Shown piece after piece: positions 27,452 through 35,090 of a DNA stretch of 41,545 bases (position 1 is its first letter; each line of letters starts with the position of its first letter). The DNA is taken from contig JAAUSC010000042.1 in assembly GCA_012031965.1 (NCBI GenBank), forward strand, positions 1 through 41,545. The letters run 5' to 3'. The stretch comes from Scytonema sp. RU_4_4 (lineage in GTDB: Bacteria; Cyanobacteriota; Cyanobacteriia; Cyanobacteriales; Nostocaceae). The notes below the pieces were generated by a model. The model saw only the letters and a list, made by a program, of their open reading frames with translations. It had not been told where the DNA came from and ran no database searches. Both the position numbers and the translations under genes were made by a program.

Positions 27452-28141
27452 GCGATTCTGTTTGACAAAAACGGTACGTTGGAAGACTCAGAAGCTGATT
27501 TGCGTGCCTTTGCACTCAGAGGTGTACGGATAATTGATGCCCAAATTCCTGGAATTGGAGAACCATTGTTAATGGCGTTTGGTGTTAATGGCGATCGCCT
27601 CGATCCAGCGGGTTTAATAGCAGTGGCGAGTCGTCGCGAAACAGAAGTCGCCGCTGCAGCATATATTGCGGAAACTGGACGGAGTTGGTTTGAGTCGTTA
27701 ACTATCGCTCGTCAAGCTTTGGACGATGCTGAAAAATATCTTGGCAATACTGCTTCACCTTTGTTTGTGGGTAGTTTGGAAGTGCTAAAGTCTTTGTCGA
27801 AAGCCGGATTGAAATTGGGAATTCTTTCTGCAGCGACAACCGATGAAGTGCGTGCTTTTGTCCAAAGTCACCAATTAAGTGATGAGATTCAACTGACAAT
27901 GGGAGTCGATGAAGGACCAAGTAAACCAGATCCAGTTTTATTTTTGCAAGCATGCCTTGCTTTAGGAGTCCAACCAAGTGCCACGCTAATGGTAGGAGAT
28001 TCTGTAGGTGATATGCAAATGGCGCGTCATGCTAAAGCTGCTGGTTGCATTGGTATCACTTGGATAGGGAAGGCGGAGAATGTTAAGGGTGCGGATGTTG
28101 TGATAAATCAACTTGATGAAATTCAAGTTGTGGAAGCTTAA
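27407..28141 (+). CDS. HAD-family hydrolase (phosphatase-like)
   Basis: 244 aa from TTG 27407 (MATIQCKNVTFSNIQAILF). HAD motif I is FDKNGTLEDSE: the nucleophile Asp is present, but the acid/base Asp two residues later is Asn. Motif II Ser is in LGILSAAT, Lys in PSKPDPVLF, and motif IV in MVGDSVGDMQMARHAKAAG. The cap region is helical (~residues 35-110). It belongs to the phosphoglycolate-phosphatase-like group; the substrate is unknown. Its 5' end overlaps the antisense dioxygenase remnant by 45 bases. Confidence 0.88.
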   Translation: MATIQCKNVTFSNIQAILFDKNGTLEDSEADLRAFALRGVRIIDAQIPGIGEPLLMAFGVNGDRLDPAGLIAVASRRETEVAAAAYIAETGRSWFESLTIARQALDDAEKYLGNTASPLFVGSLEVLKSLSKAGLKLGILSAATTDEVRAFVQSHQLSDEIQLTMGVDEGPSKPDPVLFLQACLALGVQPSATLMVGDSVGDMQMARHAKAAGCIGITWIGKAENVKGADVVINQLDEIQVVEA

Positions 28142-28504
28142 CGAATAGCGATCTGCGTTTCGCAGCAGCGCTGAGTCCCAAGGGGACACGCTACGCGTTG
28201 GCGCAGCCTGTCCGTAGGACTTACGCTATCGCATTTCCCAAAAGCCGAACAAGTGCAAGCACTTCCCCTTAGCACCAGATTTCACCGTAGCGCACTTTCT
28301 CCAATAGCTTCTTTGTGAGCTGCGATCGCCTGAGATAAGGCTGGTCATTTTTTCCCCTTGCTATGTCAAAACTGCATATGTTAATTCTGCTTACCCTTAC
28401 TTATATCTAGATGTCTAAGCCAGGAAGTTACTTTCCTGATGAGACTACAAAACATAGAATTCTTGATACTCTAAAAGTCCTAATATCTATAGGTAAGGTC
28501 AAAT
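28142..28504. other. Gap with dispersed repeats before the RRM gene
   Basis: Positions 28150-28232 hold GC-rich repeat pieces (GGGGACACGCTACGCGTTGG, GGCGCAGCCTGTCCGTAGGA) like those at 12045-12160. From 28411 a 56-codon frame (MSKPGSYFPDETTKHRIL...) runs through to a TAA at 28579-28581, overlapping the RRM gene start in another frame. It lacks a clear ribosome binding site, so I do not call it a gene. Confidence 0.5.
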
Positions 28505-28825
28505 ATGTCCAATTATACAATCTTGATAAATCAGGAAGAAAAAATGTTCAAAGTGAGTGGCTTACCAGTCCAGATTACTAAATCCGATTTAGACGAGCTT
28601 TTTTCACCCTATGGTGAAATTCAAATAACTGAAAATTCAATCATTATACAAATCAAAAAGGATCAGAGTATTGCGTTTGTGCAGCTAGACAAGGATGAAG
28701 AACACGCTATTCGCGAACTAGATAGAACACGATGGCGTGATAGTATCCTTCATCTTGATCCAATCAGAGGGAAAGGGATACTGCTTGGTCAACTTGGAAG
28801 TGGCGGCACTTCAAGCGGCGGATAA
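28505..28825 (+). CDS. Small RRM-type RNA-binding protein
   Basis: 106 aa from ATG 28505, or 93 aa from ATG 28544, which has AGGAAG ahead of it. The RRM core: beta1/RNP2 MFKVSGLP, helix TKSDLDELFSPYGE, RNP1-like SIAFVQLD, helix KDEEHAIRELD, then TRWRDSILHLDPI (the position of W-x-x-x-x-L in cyanobacterial Rbp proteins). RNP1 lacks the usual K-G-F-G-F aromatics, so RNA binding may be weak or changed. It ends in the Gly/Ser tail GSGGTSSGG. It is 51 bp upstream of the CHAT gene on the same strand, a likely two-gene unit. Confidence 0.8.
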   Translation: MSNYTILINQEEKMFKVSGLPVQITKSDLDELFSPYGEIQITENSIIIQIKKDQSIAFVQLDKDEEHAIRELDRTRWRDSILHLDPIRGKGILLGQLGSGGTSSGG

Positions 28826-28876
28826 TTTAGTTAATTTTCACATACATAAACACATAAACAAGAGTGAATTTAGCAT

Positions 28877-29833
28877 ATGAACGAAGTTCCATCAGTAAAG
28901 CAACAAATTCTGTGTATCGCAACACGCACCCCTCAGATAGGCATAGATGATGAGTTGAAGGCAATTCAAGATATTATGGCAGGACGCCATAGTGGATTTG
29001 ATGTTGACATCCAATCTGTTACACAGGTTGGACAAGTTTCTGATGCAATTCAGAATAGAACACCTCGCCCTCAAATTATCCATTTTTGTGGAGAAGGCAA
29101 AGAAAATGGCAAAATCATTATTCCTGATGATGAAAATAAAAAAGTAGACGAATTAGACTCAGAGACTCTGGCAGAATATTTCCGAAATGCCAAGGATGTA
29201 AAGTATGTATTTCTCAATTTTTGCTTCTCATCTCAAGCTGCCAAATTAATTTCTGAACACATTCAGTGTGTGATTGGAATAAATGGTTTCATTGAGAGAA
29301 CAGCCGCCGTCGAATTTTCTAGAACCTTTTATAGGTCTTTGGAAGGTAACCCTCTAGACCAAAATGGTGTGAATGAAGCATTTTCAAAAGGGGAGGCTGC
29401 TGCTTTACATAGGACCCAAGAGCGTAGAAGATATATCATAATTACTCAACCAACTCTGCAACCAGAAATGCAAATCATAGAACCTGCTGAGGAAAGTAAA
29501 GTTCCTTGGAAGTGTAAATGCAGCGGTACTTTCAAGAATTTGTCTAATGGTGCGAGTATGTGGGCTTATGTAGACGCTACTGTAGAGGGGAGATTTTATG
29601 TAGTTCCAATAAGGGACTACTCCAGTGATGGAACATGGCGAATAACGCTGGTAATTGGTCCAGAAGAAGATGATCATATCTATAGAGTAGGCGTTTTTAT
29701 TGTAAATCCAGAAGCTACCCAACAATTAAAGGGTGAATATAAAAAAGCTATCGACGAAGAAGGTTTTTTTGCGCTAGATAGTTTGCCTACTATTGAAACG
29801 GAAATATTCGGCGATCGCGCTGTTCAAAGATAG
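28877..29833 (+). CDS. CHAT-domain (caspase-like) protein
   Basis: 318 aa. Residues ~10-195 are a CHAT domain: QIIHFCGEG (65-74) where active members have HFxGHG, and VFLNFCFSSQ with Cys116 where the catalytic Cys is expected. Then VIGINGFIERTAAVEFSRTFYRSL is typical of cyanobacterial CHAT proteins. The His of GHG is Glu73, so proteolysis is doubtful unless His69 substitutes. Residues ~210-318 form a beta-rich domain (CKCSGTFKNLSNGASMWAYV, GRFYVVPIRDYSSDGTWRIT) like the Ig-type accessory domains of conflict-system proteins. No TPRs, signal peptide or membrane segment are seen. It is paired with the RRM gene and convergent with the nSTAND gene. The role is inferred: regulated protease or pseudoprotease. 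Confidence 0.8.
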   Translation: MNEVPSVKQQILCIATRTPQIGIDDELKAIQDIMAGRHSGFDVDIQSVTQVGQVSDAIQNRTPRPQIIHFCGEGKENGKIIIPDDENKKVDELDSETLAEYFRNAKDVKYVFLNFCFSSQAAKLISEHIQCVIGINGFIERTAAVEFSRTFYRSLEGNPLDQNGVNEAFSKGEAAALHRTQERRRYIIITQPTLQPEMQIIEPAEESKVPWKCKCSGTFKNLSNGASMWAYVDATVEGRFYVVPIRDYSSDGTWRITLVIGPEEDDHIYRVGVFIVNPEATQQLKGEYKKAIDEEGFFALDSLPTIETEIFGDRAVQR

Positions 29834-29912
29834 TAGAATATTTTTTTATTTTAAGTTGTCATACATAATCTCAATTATGATATAGCAGTCCTAAATCATT
29901 TGTGAAAAACAA

Positions 29913-29943
29913 GATCCCCGACTTCTTTAAAAAGTCGGGAATC
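29913..29943. terminator. CCCGACTT hairpin after the CHAT gene
   Basis: GATCCCCGACTT (29913-29924) pairs with AAGTCGGGAATC (29932-29943), with one mismatch. It is a dispersed hairpin also present at 39128-39158. It lies 80 bases past the CHAT stop, so it may terminate that transcript. Confidence 0.55.
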
Positions 29944-29968
29944 TGAGCATGAGCGATTTATGCGCTAC

Positions 29969-30089
29969 CTGACATCTTGCACCTACATCAAAAACCGGGT
30001 TTCTTGCCAACCACTCAGCCTGAAAACCTTAATTTAGCGTTGAGAAACCCGGTTTTTTAGGTCTTGTTGAGAATGGTGCAAGATCTGAG
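29969..30089. repeat. MITE-like element B, copy 2 (inverted)
   Basis: It starts CTGACATCTTGCACC and ends GGTGCAAGATCTGAG, forming terminal inverted repeats. Inside are AAAAACCGGGTTTCTTG and GAGAAACCCGGTTTTTTAGG. It is the reverse complement of 23666-23781 with roughly three quarters of positions kept. It lies exactly in the gap between the convergent CHAT and WD40 genes. Confidence 0.88.
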
Positions 30090-30134
30090 CTACGTGCAGC
30101 CTACGCCAACACAAATTCAATAGGATTGCGTACA

Positions 30135-30995
30135 TCAATTACATAAATGGTTTGAACTCTTTGATTGAATCTTCAAATAATCGCGGATCTGGCTGCATCC
30201 TTTCTCCTGCAACCCCTTCAAACTGAGATCTGACACATTCCATAGCAAAACAACTTTATCTGCACCAGCAGAAGCCAACCATTTGCTATCGGGACTGAAA
30301 TTCACACCATACACATCAGTCTGGTGTCCAATCAGAGTTGTGATTAACTTTCCATCCCGTTGCCAAAGTTTAATCGTCCCATCGCTACTAGCAGAAGCAA
30401 TCATTTTTCCATCGGGGCTAAAGTTGGCGTCAAGCACCGATGCTATGTGTCCAATCAGAGTAGTGATTAACCTTCCATCCCGTTGCCAAAGCTTTATTGT
30501 CTTGTCACCACCGGCAGTGATGATCGTTTGTCCATCCGGACTGAAACCAACAGACCAAATTTCACTTGCATGTCCTTTCCATTTTCCAAGTTCTTTACCC
30601 TCATAACTCCACAACTTTACAATCTTGTCATCACCAGCAGTGGCAATTGTTTGTCCGTCGGAACTGAAAGCGACACTCAACACTCTACCGCTGTGTCCTG
30701 TTAGGGTTCTAAGTTCTTTACCGTCTAAACTCCAAAGTTTTGCGGTTCCATCAGCACTAGCAGAGGCGATTGTCTTTCCGTCGGAACTGAAGCTAACGGA
30801 AATGACCTTATCTCGGTGTCCTCGCAGCGTTATCGGGGTTTGTCTGTCTGCGTTTACACTCCAAAGTTTTATTGTCTTGTCATCACCAGCACTGGCAATG
30901 GTTTGTCCATCTGGACTAAAACTAACGGAATTAACCCAACCTTGATGCCCTTTCAGGGTAGAGAGTAGCTTACCTTCTCGACTCCAGATCTTCAC
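30135..30995 (-). CDS. WD40-repeat C-terminal part of split nSTAND protein
   Basis: 286 codons holding six complete WD40 units (each like GHQGWVNSVSFSPDGQTIAS ... DDKTIKLW). It ends with EKGCSQIRDYLKIQSK, the tail typical of cyanobacterial STAND-WD40 proteins. It begins in the middle of a blade, and its frame joins exactly to that of the gene at 30992-33799 if one A is added near 31033-31034 (plus strand TT to TTT). It is therefore the 3' part of one gene interrupted by a one-base deletion, a sequencing error, or a slippery-run frameshift. As an independent gene it has no plausible ribosome binding site. Confidence 0.85.
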   Translation of the reverse strand: MKIWSREGKLLSTLKGHQGWVNSVSFSPDGQTIASAGDDKTIKLWSVNADRQTPITLRGHRDKVISVSFSSDGKTIASASADGTAKLWSLDGKELRTLTGHSGRVLSVAFSSDGQTIATAGDDKIVKLWSYEGKELGKWKGHASEIWSVGFSPDGQTIITAGGDKTIKLWQRDGRLITTLIGHIASVLDANFSPDGKMIASASSDGTIKLWQRDGKLITTLIGHQTDVYGVNFSPDSKWLASAGADKVVLLWNVSDLSLKGLQEKGCSQIRDYLKIQSKSSNHLCN

Positions 30996-33799
30996 TGTTC
31001 CATCAAAACTTGCACTTGCAATCCGTTTACCATTGGGCTAAACCTAGCACTAGATACATCGCTGTGATGTCCAACCAGAACAGTTAACTCGCTTCGATTA
31101 ACCTGCCAGAGCTTCGTGATATTGTCGTTACCAGCAGTCGCCAAAATCTGTCCATCTGGACTGAAAACTATACTAGGAATTATCCCCTTATGAGCTGCCC
31201 AAGTGTCCAGTCGCGTACCATCTCGCGTCCTCCAGAGTGTCACATTTCCATCCGCACTACCAGAAGCAATTGTTTGTCCAAACCTCTGCGGGGACGCTAC
31301 GCTAACGCCACTGAAACTAATGCTCCATACCTGTTCAGGATGGTTGAGGGTTTGTAGAAGTTGCCCCTGTTGATTCCAGAGTTTCACTGTTTTATCTATA
31401 CTAGCAGTCGCAAGAATTTGACCGTCTGGGCTGAACTCTGCACCCGCGATCAAGTCAGAATGTTTGTCGAGAGTTTTTAGTAGCTTGCCATCCCGGCTCC
31501 AGAGCTTTACCGTTTTGTCATCACTAACCGTAACAATCTGATTTCCGTCGGGACTAAAACTTACCTGGCTTACCAAACCGCGATGTCCCTCTAGGGTTTT
31601 AAGCAATCGACCCTCAACTCCCCACAGTTTGGCTGTTTTATCCTGGTTACCAGTAGCAATTGTCTTTCCATCAGGGCTGAAGCGGACACTAAAAACCCAG
31701 TTATTACCCGCTTTGAAAAACCGTATGAGTTTGCCATTACGATCCCAAAGCCTAACCGTTCCATCCAGACTACCAGAGGCGAGCATCTTTCCATCCGGAC
31801 TAAAACTGACGCTTATCACTGGCTGCGTGTGTCCTTCCAAAGTCGTAATCAGACTGCCATTAGAACGCCACAGCTTAACTGTGTTGTCATGGCTTGCTGT
31901 AGCGAGCATCTGACCATCTGGGCTAAAACTGACACTTTGAACAGCGTTTTGATGACCTTCCAGACGGTTACGCTCTCGCGTCCAGTAAACTGCTTGTCCC
32001 AAGGTTGCCTGTATTTCAGCTTGCACTTGGGAATTGGTGTTACCCCAAATTGTTGATTTTGAGCGCTTGGCAGCATTTAAGCTGACTAGTAAAGCATCCA
32101 ACGTATTTCTATTGGCGGCAAAACGAGCTTCTGAGGTTTGCCGTAGAGCAGCGATTTGACCTATTTCGGCTCTCTGGTACTGAATGGTTGAGAAAGCGGC
32201 TAGCACCAATGCCATAGCAGAAAAAACAGATAGTCTTATAACTAGCCAGCGGCGTTGGCGATCGCGTCGTCCTACACTAGCATCAATAAACTGATTAGCA
32301 ATGTCACCAAACCCACCCAAAACCTGATGAAAAGCCTTATTCTGTCTAAGTTCCAAAACTTGCTCTAGTCTTGAGCCGCTCCACAGTTCATCATCTGCTT
32401 TCGTGATTTGCCAGTGTGCGACATCTTCATTTAAACGGTTGCGAAGAGCGATGCTGTTACGGTTTTCTCCAATCCATTCATTTAACCGTGTCCAAGAGGT
32501 TAGCAAAGCTTCATGGGCAATCTCCACGGTGGAGACTTCAGACTGAGGTTGACAATTACTGACTAACAAGTTTTGGTCAATCAACTGAGTCAACACTTTT
32601 TGCTCGAGTTTTTCACTAAACTCAAATCGCATCGCCCGTCTGCGGACAGGTTTCCACTCAATTCCTGATTCTTCGTCCCCACCAATCTCAACTAGCCTGA
32701 GAAAGATGCGTTTCACCCATGTTTGCTCTACTTCTGTCAAGTTGTTGTAAATTTTCTCAACTCGTTGGTGGAGTGCGCCCCACACGCCACCCAACTGCCG
32801 ATAGGTATTGATATTGAGTGTGCGATCGCCAATATCGTGATTTTTAACCTCTGTTTCCCAAAGTAGATTCAGTGTATATTGCAACAACGGCAAATATCCT
32901 GCCTGTCCTTGTACATTTTTGATGATTTCTTCTACCAACCCCTCTTCAAACACCACGCCATGTTGAGCCGCAGGCTGTTCGATTGCTAACCGTAATTCAT
33001 CCTGTTGCATCTGGGCAATGAACGGACGATGTTTATCTGTAGCTTTTACAAGCTGGGGATAAGGACTTAACTGATCGAGAAAATCAGCCCGCATTGTCGC
33101 CACAATTTTGACAGAACGCTGCTTATTTTTACTCAATTGCACCAAGCTGGCGATAAATTGATCGCGCTTATCAGGTTGACTGGTAGTGAACAACTCCTCA
33201 AATTGGTCAATCAAGATAAACCAATAATCATCAGGCTGCTTGAGCCGAGTGACCACCTGAGTGAGCGTGCCAATTTTAGCCTCACGAGCACTTTGAACTT
33301 CTGCTTGCTTATATTCACCGAGTAACCTGGCATAAAAAGATTCAAAAGGGTCACTATCTGGGGTAAACATTAGGTGTACTAAGCGTGATCCCCGTTTTTG
33401 TAAGAGCCAAGGAATTAAGCCTGCACGCACAATCGATGATTTCCCACTACCGCTAGCTCCTAAAAGTAAAATTAGATTTGTTTGTTCTAGTTCATTAACT
33501 AAACCTGTGAGAAATTGATCACGACCAAAAAATAAATCTTTATCTTCTGGCTCAAATTTCTTTAATCCCTTATAAGGTGAAGTTTGTATAAATTGACGGG
33601 TTTTAATCTCTTCAACAGAGATTTGTAGAATCTGAGTTTGGTTTAGAGTAACAACATTGCTATTACCCTGAAACTGGATATTTCTTTCACCTTGAACAGC
33701 TTGTATTCCACCACCCAATGTGGCGTTTTCTACTTGTTGCTGAAGAATTGGCTGTTCGGTGGGTGGCGAATTTTCTTTAGGATCCAAAGGTTGGTTCAT
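30992..33799 (-). CDS. nSTAND NTPase with WD40 repeats (5' part, frameshifted)
   Basis: 935 aa as read. Residues ~1-65 have no known effector domain (a polar, beta-prone stretch GGGIQAVQGERNIQFQGN). The STAND NTPase starts at SPYKGLKKFEPEDKDLFFGR, with Walker A LLLGASGSGKSSIVRAG near 114 and Walker B WFILIDQFEELF. A winged-helix/helical part follows. A membrane helix (WLVIRLSVFSAMALVLAAF) lies near 520. WD40 repeats fill residues ~610-930, seven and a half units. The eighth unit loses frame after RFSPM. Restored with the downstream part, the protein would be ~1221 aa with 14 blades, i.e. two seven-bladed propellers. Unit six holds a repeat-derived insert (GVSVASPQRF). Role: probably a switch/sensor ATPase; effector unknown. 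Confidence 0.88.
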   Translation of the reverse strand: MNQPLDPKENSPPTEQPILQQQVENATLGGGIQAVQGERNIQFQGNSNVVTLNQTQILQISVEEIKTRQFIQTSPYKGLKKFEPEDKDLFFGRDQFLTGLVNELEQTNLILLLGASGSGKSSIVRAGLIPWLLQKRGSRLVHLMFTPDSDPFESFYARLLGEYKQAEVQSAREAKIGTLTQVVTRLKQPDDYWFILIDQFEELFTTSQPDKRDQFIASLVQLSKNKQRSVKIVATMRADFLDQLSPYPQLVKATDKHRPFIAQMQQDELRLAIEQPAAQHGVVFEEGLVEEIIKNVQGQAGYLPLLQYTLNLLWETEVKNHDIGDRTLNINTYRQLGGVWGALHQRVEKIYNNLTEVEQTWVKRIFLRLVEIGGDEESGIEWKPVRRRAMRFEFSEKLEQKVLTQLIDQNLLVSNCQPQSEVSTVEIAHEALLTSWTRLNEWIGENRNSIALRNRLNEDVAHWQITKADDELWSGSRLEQVLELRQNKAFHQVLGGFGDIANQFIDASVGRRDRQRRWLVIRLSVFSAMALVLAAFSTIQYQRAEIGQIAALRQTSEARFAANRNTLDALLVSLNAAKRSKSTIWGNTNSQVQAEIQATLGQAVYWTRERNRLEGHQNAVQSVSFSPDGQMLATASHDNTVKLWRSNGSLITTLEGHTQPVISVSFSPDGKMLASGSLDGTVRLWDRNGKLIRFFKAGNNWVFSVRFSPDGKTIATGNQDKTAKLWGVEGRLLKTLEGHRGLVSQVSFSPDGNQIVTVSDDKTVKLWSRDGKLLKTLDKHSDLIAGAEFSPDGQILATASIDKTVKLWNQQGQLLQTLNHPEQVWSISFSGVSVASPQRFGQTIASGSADGNVTLWRTRDGTRLDTWAAHKGIIPSIVFSPDGQILATAGNDNITKLWQVNRSELTVLVGHHSDVSSARFSPMVNGLQVQVLMEQ

Positions 33800-33943
33800 A
33801 AACTCGTCCTTTTAAAAACCAAAAAAAAGTCTGAGCAACATACAGTCAAGCAGGTTGTTATATCAGTTCTAAATTGCACAATCACTTGTGAGAGTCGTTG
33901 ACTGCTAAGTGTTGACACTCAACAGTCAACAGTCTACTAAATC

Positions 33944-34045
33944 AGGACTTACGCAAAAGTTACCCGGTTTCTACCAAAAATCGTCTGTTTCACAACCAAA
34001 TACGAACGAAGAAACCGGGTTTCAAGGGAGGTGGTGCGTAAGTCT
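33944..34045. repeat. MITE-like element A, copy 2 (inverted)
   Basis: AGGACTTACGCA (33944-33955) and TGCGTAAGTCT (34035-34045) are the ends. The interior is the reverse complement of 23333-23433, including CTACCAAAAATCGTCTGTTT and the AAACCGGGTTTC motifs. It sits in the 370-bp gap upstream of the nSTAND gene; the rest of that gap holds nothing recognisable. Confidence 0.9.
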
Positions 34046-34169
34046 TATAAATATACAACTTTTATGTGGAACAGCTTAATAGATGAATTTGGTTAATTGT
34101 TTGCTCATCTAAATATAGGATAGTTGTCAGTCAAATCAACTTATGCACTTTTAAAAGCCATCAGTCTTC

Positions 34170-34976
34170 TCAAATCCATTGAGTTTCAAACGCATCTTGC
34201 CCATTTCCATAAATCAAGTCTCCATATTTCTGCCAATAAGCGACTTCTTCAGACGAGAGTTGGGGTGCGTGCAAAACTGATAAGTTTTCCTCTAATTGCT
34301 GTCTACTTGTTGGGGCGGTGAGTGCTAGATGTACAGCAGGATGACGTAACACGTAGCGATAACAGTCTGCTGCTTGTGGTGGTTTATGCTGCCAGTTAGG
34401 ATGCCCTTTTAGTAGTGTCCCCCAGCGTGTGCAAGTAAATGCTACCACTGGAATGCCTGCTTGTTGAGCGTTAGGTAAAACATTTTCTTCAGCCTTACGG
34501 TGTGCCATATTGTAGCGGTGCATTAAAACATCACACGCTCCGCGCTCAATTATATCTAGGGCGATCGCTCTATTATGAGTCGTCACTCCCACGTAACGTA
34601 TGAGTCCTTTGCTCTTCCATTCCTGCAGTTCATCAATCACTGTCTGAACTTGAGTCATGTCATCATCAGGAGAAACGTATTCAGCAAAAAACACATCGAC
34701 TTCATCAATTTTTAGGCGATCGCGCACCAACTCAAAGTCATGGCGCAATCTGCTCACATCTCGCTCTTGAGTTCCCGTTGCTACCAAAACTTGCTCACGC
34801 TGAGTCGTTAATAGAAGTTTTAATCCATCCAGAAAGTTTTCAGGCTCTAGGTTATAGAAGAAGAAGTAATTTAGTCCTCCCTCAAACGCCACTGCAACAT
34901 CTCCAGCATCCATTGATTCTCGCCCTGCTAAACCGAGAATGCTTGCTGAAAGTCCCTGTCGTGTTGTTAACTCCAC
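34170..34976 (-). CDS. Aldo/keto reductase-like protein, degenerate active site
   Basis: 268 aa from GTG 34976. The (beta/alpha)8 AKR pattern is clear: TTRQGLSASILGLAG, VRDRLKIDEVDVFFAEY, WKSKGLIRYVGVTTHNRAIAL, AEENVLPNAQQAGIPVVAFTC, and HPAVHLALTAPTSRQQLEENL. The catalytic tetrad Asp-Tyr-Lys-His appears lost: the Asp/Tyr block reads GGLNYFFFYNL, the Lys strand reads LVATGTQ, and the His strand reads FFAEYVSP. NADP-binding end motifs are partly kept. It may bind a ligand without reductase chemistry. It is a single gene between repeat element A and the metalloprotease. Confidence 0.85.
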   Translation of the reverse strand: MELTTRQGLSASILGLAGRESMDAGDVAVAFEGGLNYFFFYNLEPENFLDGLKLLLTTQREQVLVATGTQERDVSRLRHDFELVRDRLKIDEVDVFFAEYVSPDDDMTQVQTVIDELQEWKSKGLIRYVGVTTHNRAIALDIIERGACDVLMHRYNMAHRKAEENVLPNAQQAGIPVVAFTCTRWGTLLKGHPNWQHKPPQAADCYRYVLRHPAVHLALTAPTSRQQLEENLSVLHAPQLSSEEVAYWQKYGDLIYGNGQDAFETQWI

Positions 34977-35090
34977 AGTCAGTTACCCACTTCACCTATC
35001 AACAATTATCAGTTATCAGTTATCAGTTGGTAACTGTTCACTGATTTAATTACTGTATGACATGAATTGATTTCAATACCACTTGCTTTG

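Noticed and set aside
28235-28345. Minus-strand fragment resembling a TPR piece (AIAAHKEAIG)
   Set aside because: It is too short and interrupted by a stop within ~18 codons; similarity is likely chance.
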